18,558 nt of DNA, taken from UBA2144 sp964506185 (GTDB lineage: Bacteria > Patescibacteriota > Gracilibacteria > Peribacterales > Peribacteraceae). Location: NCBI GenBank assembly GCA_964506185.1, contig CAZDKL010000027.1:1-18558 (forward strand). Reading direction: 5' to 3'. Numbering within the stretch: position 1 is the first letter of the stretch; the number at the start of each line of letters is the position of its first letter. Below the pieces are notes generated by a model. That model did not search any database and had not been told where the DNA came from. It saw only the letters and a list, made by a program, of their open reading frames with translations. Below are positions 7,256 through 15,136 of the stretch, one piece after another. The position numbers and the translations under genes are program-made.

Positions 7256-8562
7256 GAGGGTTTAAGCTCTTCCAATTTCTCTTCAACACTCTTCATTTCT
7301 GGATTAATACTCAGGGCTCTCTGGAATGCATCTCTTGCCTCGGCATCTCTATCGGTTTCCATACCTGTCCACCCCAGCAGTTCCCAGGCACGAGCATACT
7401 GAGGCCATCGTTTGGTTGCCTCTTTTGCCTTGATGTATGCCTCTTCGCCATTCCCAAGTGCCAAGCTGGCTGTTATATATCCGTCATAAGTCTCGAACGG
7501 AGCGTCATTGTGACTAGTTAATTCCTCATATTGCTTTAGCGCCAACTCCAAGTTGCTACTTGCTAGCGCCTCCTCTGCAATCAACCTGCGAATCTCTATT
7601 TCTGGGCTGAAGCCATTTGTAAGAGCGTACTCAAAGAAGGTTATGGCGTTTGAGTGCTGGTCCATAGCTGCATAAACTCGTGCAAGGAAGTACTGAATCT
7701 CCGGTTTTTGTGGATCGATATTGTAGGCAGACTCAAGTGATGAAAGTGCGCCTTCAAAACGCTCCGTGATCAGTTCGCAATACCCCTGAACAATCCAAGC
7801 ATCTCTGTAATCAGGCATGGAATTAGTAACTTGTACCAATAGAGGCAGGGCAAGTTCGCATTCTTGCGACTGTGCAAGTGCTCGTGCGATCAAAGTAATC
7901 AGATGAAGATTGGATCCTTCCGGAAATAGCGAATATTCATCGTATGCCGATTTGAGAGTTCGTGCGTAAGATCTGAGCACGGGGTCCCAGCCGTTTATAA
8001 CAGGATCAAGTTCCTGCAATGCAGTTTCGTGATTGCCTTGAACGATTGCAAGAAGTGCCAAGCCGTAATGCTTCTGCGGTGAGTCGGTAGCTTCATCCAG
8101 AATCTTCTGAGCTTTAACAAACTCGCCAGCTCTAAGTTCAACAATGCTTTCAATCAAAAGCAGATCTTCATTACGCGCTCCGGCTGATCGCATTTTTGAA
8201 ATTGTAGATCGAACTCCCGGTATCTCTCGTCGTTGCAACTGCGCTTGTGCAAGTTTCCTAAGAGCGGGAAGTCCGCCCTTTGCTTTTACAGCTTTCTCAT
8301 ATTCTTCCTGAGCTTCCTTCCATTCACCTCTAATCGAGAACAAATCACCCTGACGCATATGAAGTAGAGCTTTGTCGCGCGGGTCTATTGGTGAATCAGG
8401 AATAATTGTCGTTGGAGATTCAATTGTGGGCTTAAGGAATGAGAGGGGATTCTCCAAAATATTCGTTGACTTTCCTATTTGCCACCATACAAATGCAACC
8501 AAAAGCCCCGAGATAAACGCGGCAAGGGCAACAGGCACGACAACTCTGGCAGGTATTCCCAT
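7252..8562 (-). CDS. Membrane-anchored TPR protein
   Basis: A 436-aa protein with one N-terminal helix (about 8-27, VPVALAAFISGLLVAFVWW), a proline/threonine-rich spacer (about 40-62) and then helical tetratricopeptide repeats. The clearest are residues 65-98 (GDLFSIRGEWKEAQEEYEKAV), about 255-285, about 289-318 (ARVYAAMDQHSNAITFFEYAL) and about 390-422 (LLGWTGMETDRDAEARDAFQ). TPR arrays hold protein complexes together; the partner here is probably the 345-aa protein encoded with a 4-bp overlap downstream. No catalytic motif is seen. The start has no Shine-Dalgarno. Confidence 0.85.
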   Translation of the reverse strand: MGIPARVVVPVALAAFISGLLVAFVWWQIGKSTNILENPLSFLKPTIESPTTIIPDSPIDPRDKALLHMRQGDLFSIRGEWKEAQEEYEKAVKAKGGLPALRKLAQAQLQRREIPGVRSTISKMRSAGARNEDLLLIESIVELRAGEFVKAQKILDEATDSPQKHYGLALLAIVQGNHETALQELDPVINGWDPVLRSYARTLKSAYDEYSLFPEGSNLHLITLIARALAQSQECELALPLLVQVTNSMPDYRDAWIVQGYCELITERFEGALSSLESAYNIDPQKPEIQYFLARVYAAMDQHSNAITFFEYALTNGFSPEIEIRRLIAEEALASSNLELALKQYEELTSHNDAPFETYDGYITASLALGNGEEAYIKAKEATKRWPQYARAWELLGWTGMETDRDAEARDAFQRALSINPEMKSVEEKLEELKPS

Positions 8563-8617
8563 TTAAGTGCATTAAGAAGTAACAAATCTCAAACGAAGCA
8601 ATCAGCTTCCTTATCCA

Positions 8618-8656
8618 GCGCACCGTAGTCCCCGCGAAGCGGGGCGAAGGTGTGCC
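8618..8656. repeat. Palindromic intergenic repeat with a CCCCGC/GCGGGG core
   Basis: A perfect 6-bp core stem, CCCCGC (8630-8635) and GCGGGG (8639-8644) around GAA, sits inside longer imperfect arms: GCGCACCGTAG on the left and the complement of CGAAGGTGTGCC on the right. It lies in the 135-bp gap between the TPR and STAS-like genes. It resembles short palindromes dispersed in CPR genomes; this comparison is from memory. Without a T run, it is not an obvious terminator. Confidence 0.6.
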
Positions 8657-8677
8657 ATCGGGCTTGGAGATTACAGC

Positions 8678-8694
8678 AAAAGAGCAGGTTGCTC
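8678..8694 (-). terminator. Weak Rho-independent terminator after the STAS-like gene
   Basis: On the minus strand GAGCA-ACC-TGCTC (8694-8682) is followed at once by TTTT. It starts 4 bp past the stop codon of the 8698-9144 gene. The stem is only 5 bp, so efficiency may be low. Confidence 0.5.
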
Positions 8695-8697
8695 AAT

Positions 8698-9144
8698 CTA
8701 TTCGAATTTCAAACCATCAGAGCTGATTCCAAGTGCTTCACATGCAGCATCAAGATCCACTTTTTCTGTAATTAGTGTATCTAATTTAGTACTAGTGAAA
8801 CCTTTTCTTGCAGTCGCTTGCAGTCCGCAAATACATAGAAGTCTCTCCGCTTGGGCAGCTTTTATTTTGTTGCAATGCACTAAATCACCCATCACACCTG
8901 CCGTTAGAGTACTTAAGTTTCTTGCATCAAGAACCAAGCTCATGTCCACTTGTGCAATGGATCTTAATGCCTGAAGTCGCTTTGCACCATGATGACGTGT
9001 TGGATCATGCGAAGAAAAACCGTCGTCAGTCGGTCTAATGATTACAGTGCTATCAGCTTCCGATGAGGTGCAAACAAAGGGCTGTCTTCTTAAGGCCGCC
9101 AAAGCATCTGGTAAATCAAGGGTTTGAGAATAATCTTCTGGCAT
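8698..9144 (-). CDS. STAS-like (anti-anti-sigma type) domain protein
   Basis: A 148-aa soluble protein. Residues about 55-127 follow the STAS pattern: a beta strand ending in DMSLVLDARNLSTLTAG (67-83), a helix GVMGDLVHCNKIKAAQ, a strand ERLLCICGL, and a helix followed by KLDTLI. In anti-anti-sigma factors the segment DxSGLG carries the serine that the anti-sigma kinase phosphorylates; here it reads LTAGVMG, so a threonine would be the only candidate site. The N-terminal 50 residues, with HDPTRHHGAKR, fit no domain I know. No anti-sigma kinase or sigma gene is next to it, so the partner is unknown. A promoter-like pair ends 9 nt before the ATG. Confidence 0.6.
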   Translation of the reverse strand: MPEDYSQTLDLPDALAALRRQPFVCTSSEADSTVIIRPTDDGFSSHDPTRHHGAKRLQALRSIAQVDMSLVLDARNLSTLTAGVMGDLVHCNKIKAAQAERLLCICGLQATARKGFTSTKLDTLITEKVDLDAACEALGISSDGLKFE

Positions 9145-9153
9145 AGGCCGAAT

Positions 9154-9182
9154 ATGATTCTCCTGCAGAACTGCTTAGTCAA
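9154..9182 (-). promoter_or_regulatory. Candidate promoter of the STAS-like gene
   Basis: Minus-strand TTGACT (plus 9177-9182), a 17-nt spacer and AATCAT (9154-9159, 4 of 6 matches). Nine nucleotides then lead to the ATG at 9144, so transcription would begin about 3 nt before it. An AGGAGA lies within the spacer, too far upstream to serve this ATG. Confidence 0.5.
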
Positions 9183-9192
9183 GAAAATTGTC

Positions 9193-9810
9193 TTAATCTA
9201 CAGATGGCGTTAATTCGCCGTCTTCTCCTTCTTCAGTGGACATGTCTTCGATAGCAGATTTAGCTGCGGCTTCGGCCATTTGTTTTGGCAGAACATTCTC
9301 CACAGCTCCCCATACGGCATTGTCATCATCAGGCAAAAGAATGGTCACTTGATCGCCAACTTCTGCTCTGTAGAAAGTCACGGAAGCCAGAAGAACTCTG
9401 TATGCCTTGCCTTCAGCCAGCACTTTGTACTGTCCGTCTTCCTGAATAAGCACTCCAACCAAAGTCTTTCTCTCAATCGGAGAGATTTGTTTGTAAATGA
9501 ATTTACCTTCGTCAGTTATAGTCAGCTTCATTCCATCTCCTTCTACAAGTTTACTCTTAGAAGCGTAGTTGGCGGGGACCGGATAAGTCTGGCCTTCGCC
9601 ATCTGTCATGTTTTGACCGTCAAAGATTCCTTCGACAACTTTACCGCTTCCGGATCCCGAAGATGGCATGTCTTCCGCTCTGGTAACAATGCGCTCCTTA
9701 TCAATATCAGAAACACCTGTTGAATCTCTGAGCAGAGCATATGCAGTTTTTAGTGAGGACATTGCACTATCTACCAGTTCTTGAATCTGTACTAATTTGT
9801 CGTCTGACAT
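9193..9810 (-). CDS. 205-aa protein with duplicated beta domain, unknown function
   Basis: Three parts are visible. Residues 1-45 form a predicted amphipathic helix (MSDDKLVQIQELVDSAMSSLK) able to form a coiled coil. Residues 58-109 and 118-173 look like two copies of one beta-rich unit: DGQ...EGQTYPVPANYASKSKLVEGD...ITDEGKFIYKQI against DGQ...EGKAYRVLLASVTFYRAEVGD...LPDDDNAVWGAVENV. The tail (about 180-205) is acidic and probably disordered. The duplicated unit resembles a small barrel such as an OB fold, which is inference. I have an unverified memory of similar proteins in CPR genomes. It lies 15 bp after the PfkB gene and is probably in its operon. There are no cysteines or obvious catalytic residues. 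Confidence 0.75.
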   Translation of the reverse strand: MSDDKLVQIQELVDSAMSSLKTAYALLRDSTGVSDIDKERIVTRAEDMPSSGSGSGKVVEGIFDGQNMTDGEGQTYPVPANYASKSKLVEGDGMKLTITDEGKFIYKQISPIERKTLVGVLIQEDGQYKVLAEGKAYRVLLASVTFYRAEVGDQVTILLPDDDNAVWGAVENVLPKQMAEAAAKSAIEDMSTEEGEDGELTPSVD

Positions 9811-9825
9811 GGTGATTATTGGGAG

Positions 9826-10806
9826 TTAATTGCTAATTTCCACAACAGACAGGTTTGTATCAGCTAGCCGTTTTCTCATCTCTGTGTCTGTGATAAGTCC
9901 TGCCTGGGCGCCGATCTTTGAAACGACGCTTGCGGCATTAATAGTACCTGCTTTAAGGGCTTCTGGCAAGGAAAGCCCGTTTAAAAGCGCCCATGTAATT
10001 CCCGTTCCAAAGGCATCTCCTGCACCTGTCGTGTCGATCACTTCAACATCGGAAAGACATGGACAGAAAAAGGTTTTTGTACCATCGGATGCTATGGTTC
10101 CTTCCTTTCCTTCCGTAATAAATACGTTCGAGACTCCGGCGTCAACGAATGCTTTTAGGGCATCCTCCTTGGTCTCGGTTTTTGTAAATTTCTTTGCTTC
10201 CGAAGAGTTAACCAGCAACGCATCGGTGTGGCTTAGTAACTTCTTATTATTAGATTCGTCAATTCCGCGATCCAGTTGGCATCCGCCCGGATTCCATGTG
10301 AACCGGGGGCCGTCATCTGCACCAAGTACATCCACAATATCATCCTGAATAACACAGTTTTGTTCCTGAATATGATTTAAATAAACCCAATCGACTCCTT
10401 TGGCTTCCTCTTTATGAAAGTTTGCGTCGTGCAAGTGCACGTTGGTTCCGGGAGTGTAGAGAATCACGCGTTCTCCGCTTGATGCCGAGAGGATAATCGA
10501 GAAGCTTGATACTTCATCCTCAACAATAGTGATGCAGTCCGTATTAACTCCTTCATTCTTCAAATTCTCAATCAGCTTTTCTCCCCATTGATCCGAACCG
10601 ATAACTCCGCAGATGCGTGCTTCGCATCCGAGTCTTGATAGGCCAACGGAAGAGTTGGATGCACCGCCTCCGCAAGTCTCGATTACATCTTCAACTCTTA
10701 CTTTATCGCCGAGCGGAAGCTCTATTGATTTACCTTTAACATTATCAGTGCTTGTTCTTACGAACAGATCATAAGTTGCGCCTCCTATTGACATTGTTTT
10801 ATTCAT
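9826..10806 (-). CDS. PfkB-family carbohydrate/nucleoside kinase
   Basis: A cytoplasmic ATP-dependent kinase of the ribokinase superfamily, phosphorylating a sugar or nucleoside hydroxyl. Visible marks: an N-terminal strand MSIGGATYDLF, the first signature GGGASNSSVGLSRLG (46-60), NSSEAKKF (200-207), ITEGKEGT (230-237) and the second signature DTTGAGDAFGTG (258-269) with the catalytic Asp at 264 in the anion hole. The 326-aa length is typical. The substrate cannot be read from the sequence: ribokinase, fructokinase, adenosine kinase and RfaE-like enzymes share these motifs. It lies 32 bp after the surface-protein gene and 15 bp before the 205-aa gene. Confidence 0.93.
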   Translation of the reverse strand: MNKTMSIGGATYDLFVRTSTDNVKGKSIELPLGDKVRVEDVIETCGGGASNSSVGLSRLGCEARICGVIGSDQWGEKLIENLKNEGVNTDCITIVEDEVSSFSIILSASSGERVILYTPGTNVHLHDANFHKEEAKGVDWVYLNHIQEQNCVIQDDIVDVLGADDGPRFTWNPGGCQLDRGIDESNNKKLLSHTDALLVNSSEAKKFTKTETKEDALKAFVDAGVSNVFITEGKEGTIASDGTKTFFCPCLSDVEVIDTTGAGDAFGTGITWALLNGLSLPEALKAGTINAASVVSKIGAQAGLITDTEMRKRLADTNLSVVEISN

Positions 10807-10838
10807 AATCAGAAAAGTTCACCTTATATAGTCTATAC

Positions 10839-13376
10839 TTATTCACTCCTATATTGGGACTCCATCTGTTTCATAAAATCCAATGTCATCTTCATTGTCT
10901 TTCTACGATGCCAGTGCAGATAAAGGAAGAAGCCGGAGATTGCAATTGCAATCCAAACAGGAAGGGGGAGTCCTGTTGATGGGGTTGACGGCGCACCTCC
11001 GTGATATTGAGTTGATGCACTTGCTGTCTGTGCGCTGGGTGAAGGAGTTGGCGGGGCGGTCGGTTGTGCGGCAAAGGTGCCCGGAGGTGCCTGTTGAGCA
11101 GGAGTTGGAGTGAAAGCGGATGCGGATCCCTCGGGCGTTCCGGATACTTCGCCTGCCATGTCACGCATTACTTCGCCGGCAGTTGATACAGGCGTTATTC
11201 GGATGTAATAAGTTACGCCGTTAATTATATCGCGCAGGGCGAACTTCCTTAATTCTCCGCTGATTGTCCTCTGTTCTGTGTATGAACCTTCTGCTACTCC
11301 GTATTCAAGAAGATATGCGGAAAGAGTTGTGCCTTCAGGGGGATCATTCCATTCCAACATAATGGTATTTGATTGCCCGCTGGCCTTAAGTCCGAGTCCT
11401 TGTGTTGTGTATTCGATTGTTTCACTCTTTTCTTCGCTCTCGCGGTCTCCCTGCAATGCGGTTACCGAAAAGTAGTAAGATTTGCTTGCTTCAAGCCCCG
11501 CGATTGTGGCCTTTGCAGTAGCTTTTTTGGTGTCTAATGTGTACAGGAAGTCGTCCGGTTTTTCGCCGACATATATGCGGTACGCATCAACGCGGTTTCC
11601 TTCAACGGCATCCCATGTTAGTTCAATGGCTCCCGGTGATTTTTCTTTTGCCGCAACATTTTCTATCTGCGGTAAGCCGGGTTCTTTAACGATTATGTTG
11701 GCTATCATTTCCACTTCATTGCCGGCACTGTCTTCAGCGCGCACAACGGGTTGATAAGTTCCAGCTTCGGGTGCTACAAAATCGACTGTAAAACTACCGC
11801 TCTCAGTTTCGCTTTCCAGAAGCTCCAATTCTTCGTCATTAAGTGTCATCACGACATCCTTTGCGCCTTCAGCTGTTTCAACTGTTACAGTCGTGGTGCC
11901 TCCCACTTCAGGTTCAACCGGATCGAAAATAATAGTTTCGATTTCCGGAGGGTCCACATCAAGTATCAAATGGATATTCCCGGAATCAAACCTGCCGCTT
12001 TCATCGCGGACTCGCAAAGTATGATCGGTCTGTTCATCATTGAGTTTAACCTTTATGGAAAATTCACCATCTTGATCTGTTTCTCCGCTTATATCCTTCT
12101 TTCCTCCGGTTACCAACAGGTTAATAAACGGAGGACCTTCTCCTTTCAGCTTAACGGTCTCGGAATTTATTGTTGCATTGTTTTTGTGCGAAGTGATTTT
12201 TAGAGTTGGCGCAGAGGAATGTTCTCCGCCGGAAACCACGACAGTGACTTGCGTGTTTACTTCTTTGTCCGAGCTGTCTTCCAAATGCAAAATATGCTCG
12301 CCGGGACTTCTAAATCTAAGTCCAAGTGTAAGAACTTTTTCTCCAAGATTTTGAGGTTGAAATTGTATTTTTCCTTCCAAAGGCAAAAGTGCTGTTGGGT
12401 CAGTTGAAGACAGAAATGCGGTACCGGTGTAGTCCTCTACACGTTTGCCATTCTGATCGATTGCAGTGATCTTTATCGTAGCATCATCGTTAGCTTTCAT
12501 ATTTTCTGGAACATCGATTTTGAATGTGCTTATTACATCGAATCCGTTTGCCTGTCCGTATAATGCCCGACCCATTACAGATCCAATTACATTGTAACCA
12601 GCGGGCGTGGCTGAAACAGGAGGTTGATAGCTTGGTCTTGGATTTTCGGGGAAAGATGTAGTAGGAGCCGCGGGCCCATATGATGGATAGTTATATACTG
12701 GAGGCTGGTAATACGGCTGATTGTATTGAGGAGCGGGGTAATATCCTCCTACTGCAGATGTATCTCCTGCAGAAAGCTCAAGCGTATCATCAATCAGTTT
12801 TCCGCTTACAAGGTCCATAGCCCTAAGAGTTATTTTTCCTGATTCACGGGAGGCTACTTCAAAAACTTGTGCACCATTAGAGTCAGTTTCGCTGGATAAG
12901 GATGTGATTGAGTCTTCGGATCTGCTTGAAATTAGTTCAACAGGTCTTCCAGACAGTGGGTTTGCATATCTATCTCTTAGTATAACTGTAACTTGTACAG
13001 TGTCTTCTCCGTTAGGGTCCATAGCAGGATAATCTGATTGGATTGAACTCGCGGTTGGTTCCATTGATTCAGGAAGAACCTCGAAAAATCCGGATGCCAT
13101 AAGTTTATCTCCGTCATATGCTTCAACTTCATAAGTACCGATTGCTTCCGAGTCTTTTCCTGCTACTTCTACTGTTCCGTCGGTTCCAATCTTCTCTACA
13201 ATCTCGGATCCGAATGGGGGAACGATAACTGCTTCTCCAGAAGCCATGCCTTTAACCTCTATAATAGTACCAAGTCCTGCGACTGTATCTTGCGCATTAA
13301 TTTGCACCGATGCAGCTGCTGGGATCGGCAACATCAGGCTTACTGTTAATGCGATAGTGCGTGCAATATTCTTCAT
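10839..13376 (-). CDS. Large cell-surface protein with Ig-like and fibronectin III domains
   Basis: An 845-aa exported protein. A signal peptide (1-23, cut after AAA) precedes a beta domain (about 24-103), an Ig/invasin-like domain (about 120-200, VILRDRYANPLSGRPVEL), a Tyr/Pro/Gln-rich linker (211-262), Ig-like units (about 282-383, 390-475 and 480-564), two fibronectin III domains (about 570-657 and 660-748), a Pro/Thr/Ser/Ala-rich stalk (752-803), and a C-terminal membrane helix (806-821) followed by HWHRRK and about 20 cytoplasmic residues. The protein should be anchored by its C-terminus and extend outward as a rod. There is no LPxTG motif before the helix, so sortase is unlikely. The role is probably adhesion or cell-cell contact, but nothing identifies a ligand. 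No good Shine-Dalgarno is present. Confidence 0.9.
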   Translation of the reverse strand: MKNIARTIALTVSLMLPIPAAASVQINAQDTVAGLGTIIEVKGMASGEAVIVPPFGSEIVEKIGTDGTVEVAGKDSEAIGTYEVEAYDGDKLMASGFFEVLPESMEPTASSIQSDYPAMDPNGEDTVQVTVILRDRYANPLSGRPVELISSRSEDSITSLSSETDSNGAQVFEVASRESGKITLRAMDLVSGKLIDDTLELSAGDTSAVGGYYPAPQYNQPYYQPPVYNYPSYGPAAPTTSFPENPRPSYQPPVSATPAGYNVIGSVMGRALYGQANGFDVISTFKIDVPENMKANDDATIKITAIDQNGKRVEDYTGTAFLSSTDPTALLPLEGKIQFQPQNLGEKVLTLGLRFRSPGEHILHLEDSSDKEVNTQVTVVVSGGEHSSAPTLKITSHKNNATINSETVKLKGEGPPFINLLVTGGKKDISGETDQDGEFSIKVKLNDEQTDHTLRVRDESGRFDSGNIHLILDVDPPEIETIIFDPVEPEVGGTTTVTVETAEGAKDVVMTLNDEELELLESETESGSFTVDFVAPEAGTYQPVVRAEDSAGNEVEMIANIIVKEPGLPQIENVAAKEKSPGAIELTWDAVEGNRVDAYRIYVGEKPDDFLYTLDTKKATAKATIAGLEASKSYYFSVTALQGDRESEEKSETIEYTTQGLGLKASGQSNTIMLEWNDPPEGTTLSAYLLEYGVAEGSYTEQRTISGELRKFALRDIINGVTYYIRITPVSTAGEVMRDMAGEVSGTPEGSASAFTPTPAQQAPPGTFAAQPTAPPTPSPSAQTASASTQYHGGAPSTPSTGLPLPVWIAIAISGFFLYLHWHRRKTMKMTLDFMKQMESQYRSE

Positions 13377-13472
13377 GGATTTTTATTTCAAGTAATCCTT
13401 ATATGTTAGCAGAAAAAGGGGATTCTCTCAACGGATTGGCACTGAATTCTAGATTCAGAGGCAATAACAAAC

Positions 13473-13500
13473 TTGACATAAAGCAAAAAACTGTTAGGAT
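13473..13500 (+). promoter_or_regulatory. Promoter of the acidic 300-aa gene
   Basis: TTGACA (13473-13478, perfect -35), a 16-nt spacer and TAGGAT (13495-13500, 4 of 6 matches). Transcription would begin near 13507, about 25 nt before the ATG at 13532. The -10 lies inside an 18-bp palindrome. Confidence 0.7.
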
Positions 13501-13511
13501 AGCTATCCTAA
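13494..13511. promoter_or_regulatory. Perfect 18-bp palindrome, probable operator
   Basis: TTAGGATAGCTATCCTAA is an uninterrupted perfect palindrome that covers the -10 box and start-point region of the 13532 gene. A dimeric repressor bound here would block RNA polymerase. The half-site TTAGGATAG differs by one base from the half-site TTAGGTTAG of the DtxR/IdeR consensus, but that consensus has one extra central base (19 bp), so the link is only suggestive. No regulator gene is adjacent. Confidence 0.68.
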
Positions 13512-13531
13512 TTTAATTTCCCAGTTTAAAT

Positions 13532-14434
13532 ATGTCAGATTCCGGTCTTAATGAAAATTTGGAACAGCAGCCATCGACCCCCAGAGCACCTGTAGTTCAG
13601 GGTGATGATACCGAAACAGAAAGAGTTAAGCTTAGTCAGCTTTTAGCTGCGGAAAGCGAAGATACACAGCAGTCAGCTGAAGTTGTAGGAGCTACCCTTT
13701 TTGCACAAGTTAAATCAAATCAAATTGATTTAGATGAATGGAGTGAATTTATGGGAAGTCGCGAAGATCTTGCAGATGTTTTAGCTGCTGTTGGTTGTGA
13801 ACTTGCAAAAGAAATTGATCGAGTAAGGGCCGTAGATGTTTCTTCCGATGAGGCTTTGGGAGTGCATTCACTGGTATGCAGATCAGCGATCGCCGCAGGC
13901 GAATTAGGAGATGATTGTGCATTTCCAGATGAATTTGCTGATATTTTAGAAGTGCTTGCTAACAAAACTGATCCGATTAGTGCTACTTTAATATCCGAAA
14001 GTCAAAGCTTGGAATTCGCTCTCGATACAAATTCGCAACACATTGAATTAGTTTTTGGACGCATGAAATTTGATAATACAGAAGATGCAGATGATGCAAT
14101 GGCACTAAGTTGTGGAGGCTCAAATGCAGATGTTCTTGATGATATTACTGCGAGAGATGATGGTTATTATTCAGTGAGTGCCATACTTATAGCTTTGGAC
14201 AAAGCTCAAACAACTGTGCGAGGAGCAATGAAAACATTTGATGCTCTCATAGACAGGTTGGAGGCTGTAGATCCAGCCGAAACTCAAGCTTTGTTGGAAG
14301 GTATTTTTGCGCACTTCGAGGGAAGAGGAGGAATGACTGCAGATGAAAAAAAGTATATTGAGCAAAGGTATCTTCAAGGCGGTCCTTATGTCGATATGCT
14401 TTCAGATTTGGATCGAATTCCAACTATAGAGTAA
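13532..14434 (+). CDS. Acidic soluble protein, unknown function
   Basis: A 300-aa protein with no signal peptide or membrane helix, strongly acidic and largely helical by composition. The first 50 residues (LNENLEQQPSTPRAP, DDTETERVK) look disordered. The segment about 60-140 is rich in Asp, Glu, Ala and Val, and a later part (about 175-295) contains ALSCGGSNADVLDDITARDDG and a C-terminal FEGRGGMTADEKKYIEQRY. I do not recognise the family. The gene has its own promoter with an overlapping palindrome, so it is probably regulated, and it is divergent from the surface-protein gene. The ATG at 13532 has no Shine-Dalgarno. Confidence 0.72.
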   Translation: MSDSGLNENLEQQPSTPRAPVVQGDDTETERVKLSQLLAAESEDTQQSAEVVGATLFAQVKSNQIDLDEWSEFMGSREDLADVLAAVGCELAKEIDRVRAVDVSSDEALGVHSLVCRSAIAAGELGDDCAFPDEFADILEVLANKTDPISATLISESQSLEFALDTNSQHIELVFGRMKFDNTEDADDAMALSCGGSNADVLDDITARDDGYYSVSAILIALDKAQTTVRGAMKTFDALIDRLEAVDPAETQALLEGIFAHFEGRGGMTADEKKYIEQRYLQGGPYVDMLSDLDRIPTIE

Positions 14435-14439
14435 GGAGT

Positions 14440-14467
14440 TTTGACGAGAGCTAAAATAGGGTAGAAT
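14440..14467 (+). promoter_or_regulatory. Candidate promoter of the lipoprotein gene
   Basis: TTTGAC (14440-14445), a 16-nt spacer and TAGAAT (14462-14467, 5 of 6 matches). Eight nucleotides separate it from the ATG at 14476, so the transcript should start at or almost at the start codon. Confidence 0.52.
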
Positions 14468-14475
14468 GCTCAGCA

Positions 14476-15093
14476 ATGACTCGCTTTCTATTGCCATTAT
14501 TCACCTTAGCAATACTTTTGACCGCATGTGGCGGAGGCGGAGGATCTTCTGATTGCGATAATGAATACAGTGATTCTTCCTTGAATCTATGTTTACCAGA
14601 TAAATGGATTGTTATGGATAGGGAAACCAGAAGGCAGAGAGGCATTCCTGATGAAACAATTGTTGCAATTCGCTTCGAGGAAGCAATATCAGGCCAATTC
14701 CCGGCAGTCACAGTTACCAAGGAAACAATGAAGAGGGAGGTGACACCTCTTGATTACAGTGAGGCCGGTATAAGGTCAGTTTCAACCTTACCCGGATATA
14801 CGCTAACAGATACCAAGGAAGTTAAGGTTGATGGAGAGAAAGTATCTATGCACATCTTTACCGCACAGCCGATATCAGATGAGCCTGCCAGGAAGTTCTT
14901 TCAAATCAGCACTGTTACCGGAAATGAGGGATATACGATTACAGCTGCTGCACCTCTATTTATAGAGTCGTCTATAGAGAAGCAAATTGAGACTATTGTT
15001 ATGAGTATTTCGTTTGATAAGGAATCAGAAGAGGAGGAGGAAAAGGAAGATAAGAAGAAGGATAAAGATAAAGAGAAGGATAAGGATGATTAG
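14476..15093 (+). CDS. Lipoprotein with a charged low-complexity tail
   Basis: A 205-aa secreted lipoprotein. The signal peptide ends in the lipobox LLTAC (14-18), where Cys18 would be lipidated after signal peptidase II cleavage; a glycine run (19-23) and a Ser-rich linker follow. The mature domain (about 26-178) starts with CDNEYSDSSLNLCLPDKWIV, with two cysteines that may pair, and continues with beta strands such as FPAVTVTKETM. The pattern recalls PsbP/DcrB-like lipoproteins, without certainty. Residues about 180-205 consist almost only of Lys, Asp and Glu. It begins 41 bp after the acidic gene but seems to have its own promoter. Confidence 0.85.
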   Translation: MTRFLLPLFTLAILLTACGGGGGSSDCDNEYSDSSLNLCLPDKWIVMDRETRRQRGIPDETIVAIRFEEAISGQFPAVTVTKETMKREVTPLDYSEAGIRSVSTLPGYTLTDTKEVKVDGEKVSMHIFTAQPISDEPARKFFQISTVTGNEGYTITAAAPLFIESSIEKQIETIVMSISFDKESEEEEEKEDKKKDKDKEKDKDD

Positions 15094-15100
15094 TAAATAA

Positions 15101-15129
15101 TTGACAAAGATCGCATTATATATTATAAA
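15101..15129 (+). promoter_or_regulatory. Strong promoter of the 200-aa gene, leaderless
   Basis: TTGACA (15101-15106, perfect), a 17-nt spacer and TATAAA (15124-15129, 5 of 6 matches). The ATG at 15137 lies 7 nt past the -10, where transcription itself should begin. Confidence 0.75.
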
Positions 15130-15136
15130 TTAATAT

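Noticed and set aside
9830..10348. 172-codon plus-strand ORF
   Set aside because: It is antisense to the PfkB kinase gene, whose signatures are clear; the plus-strand product has a shadow-like Ser/Pro/Val composition.
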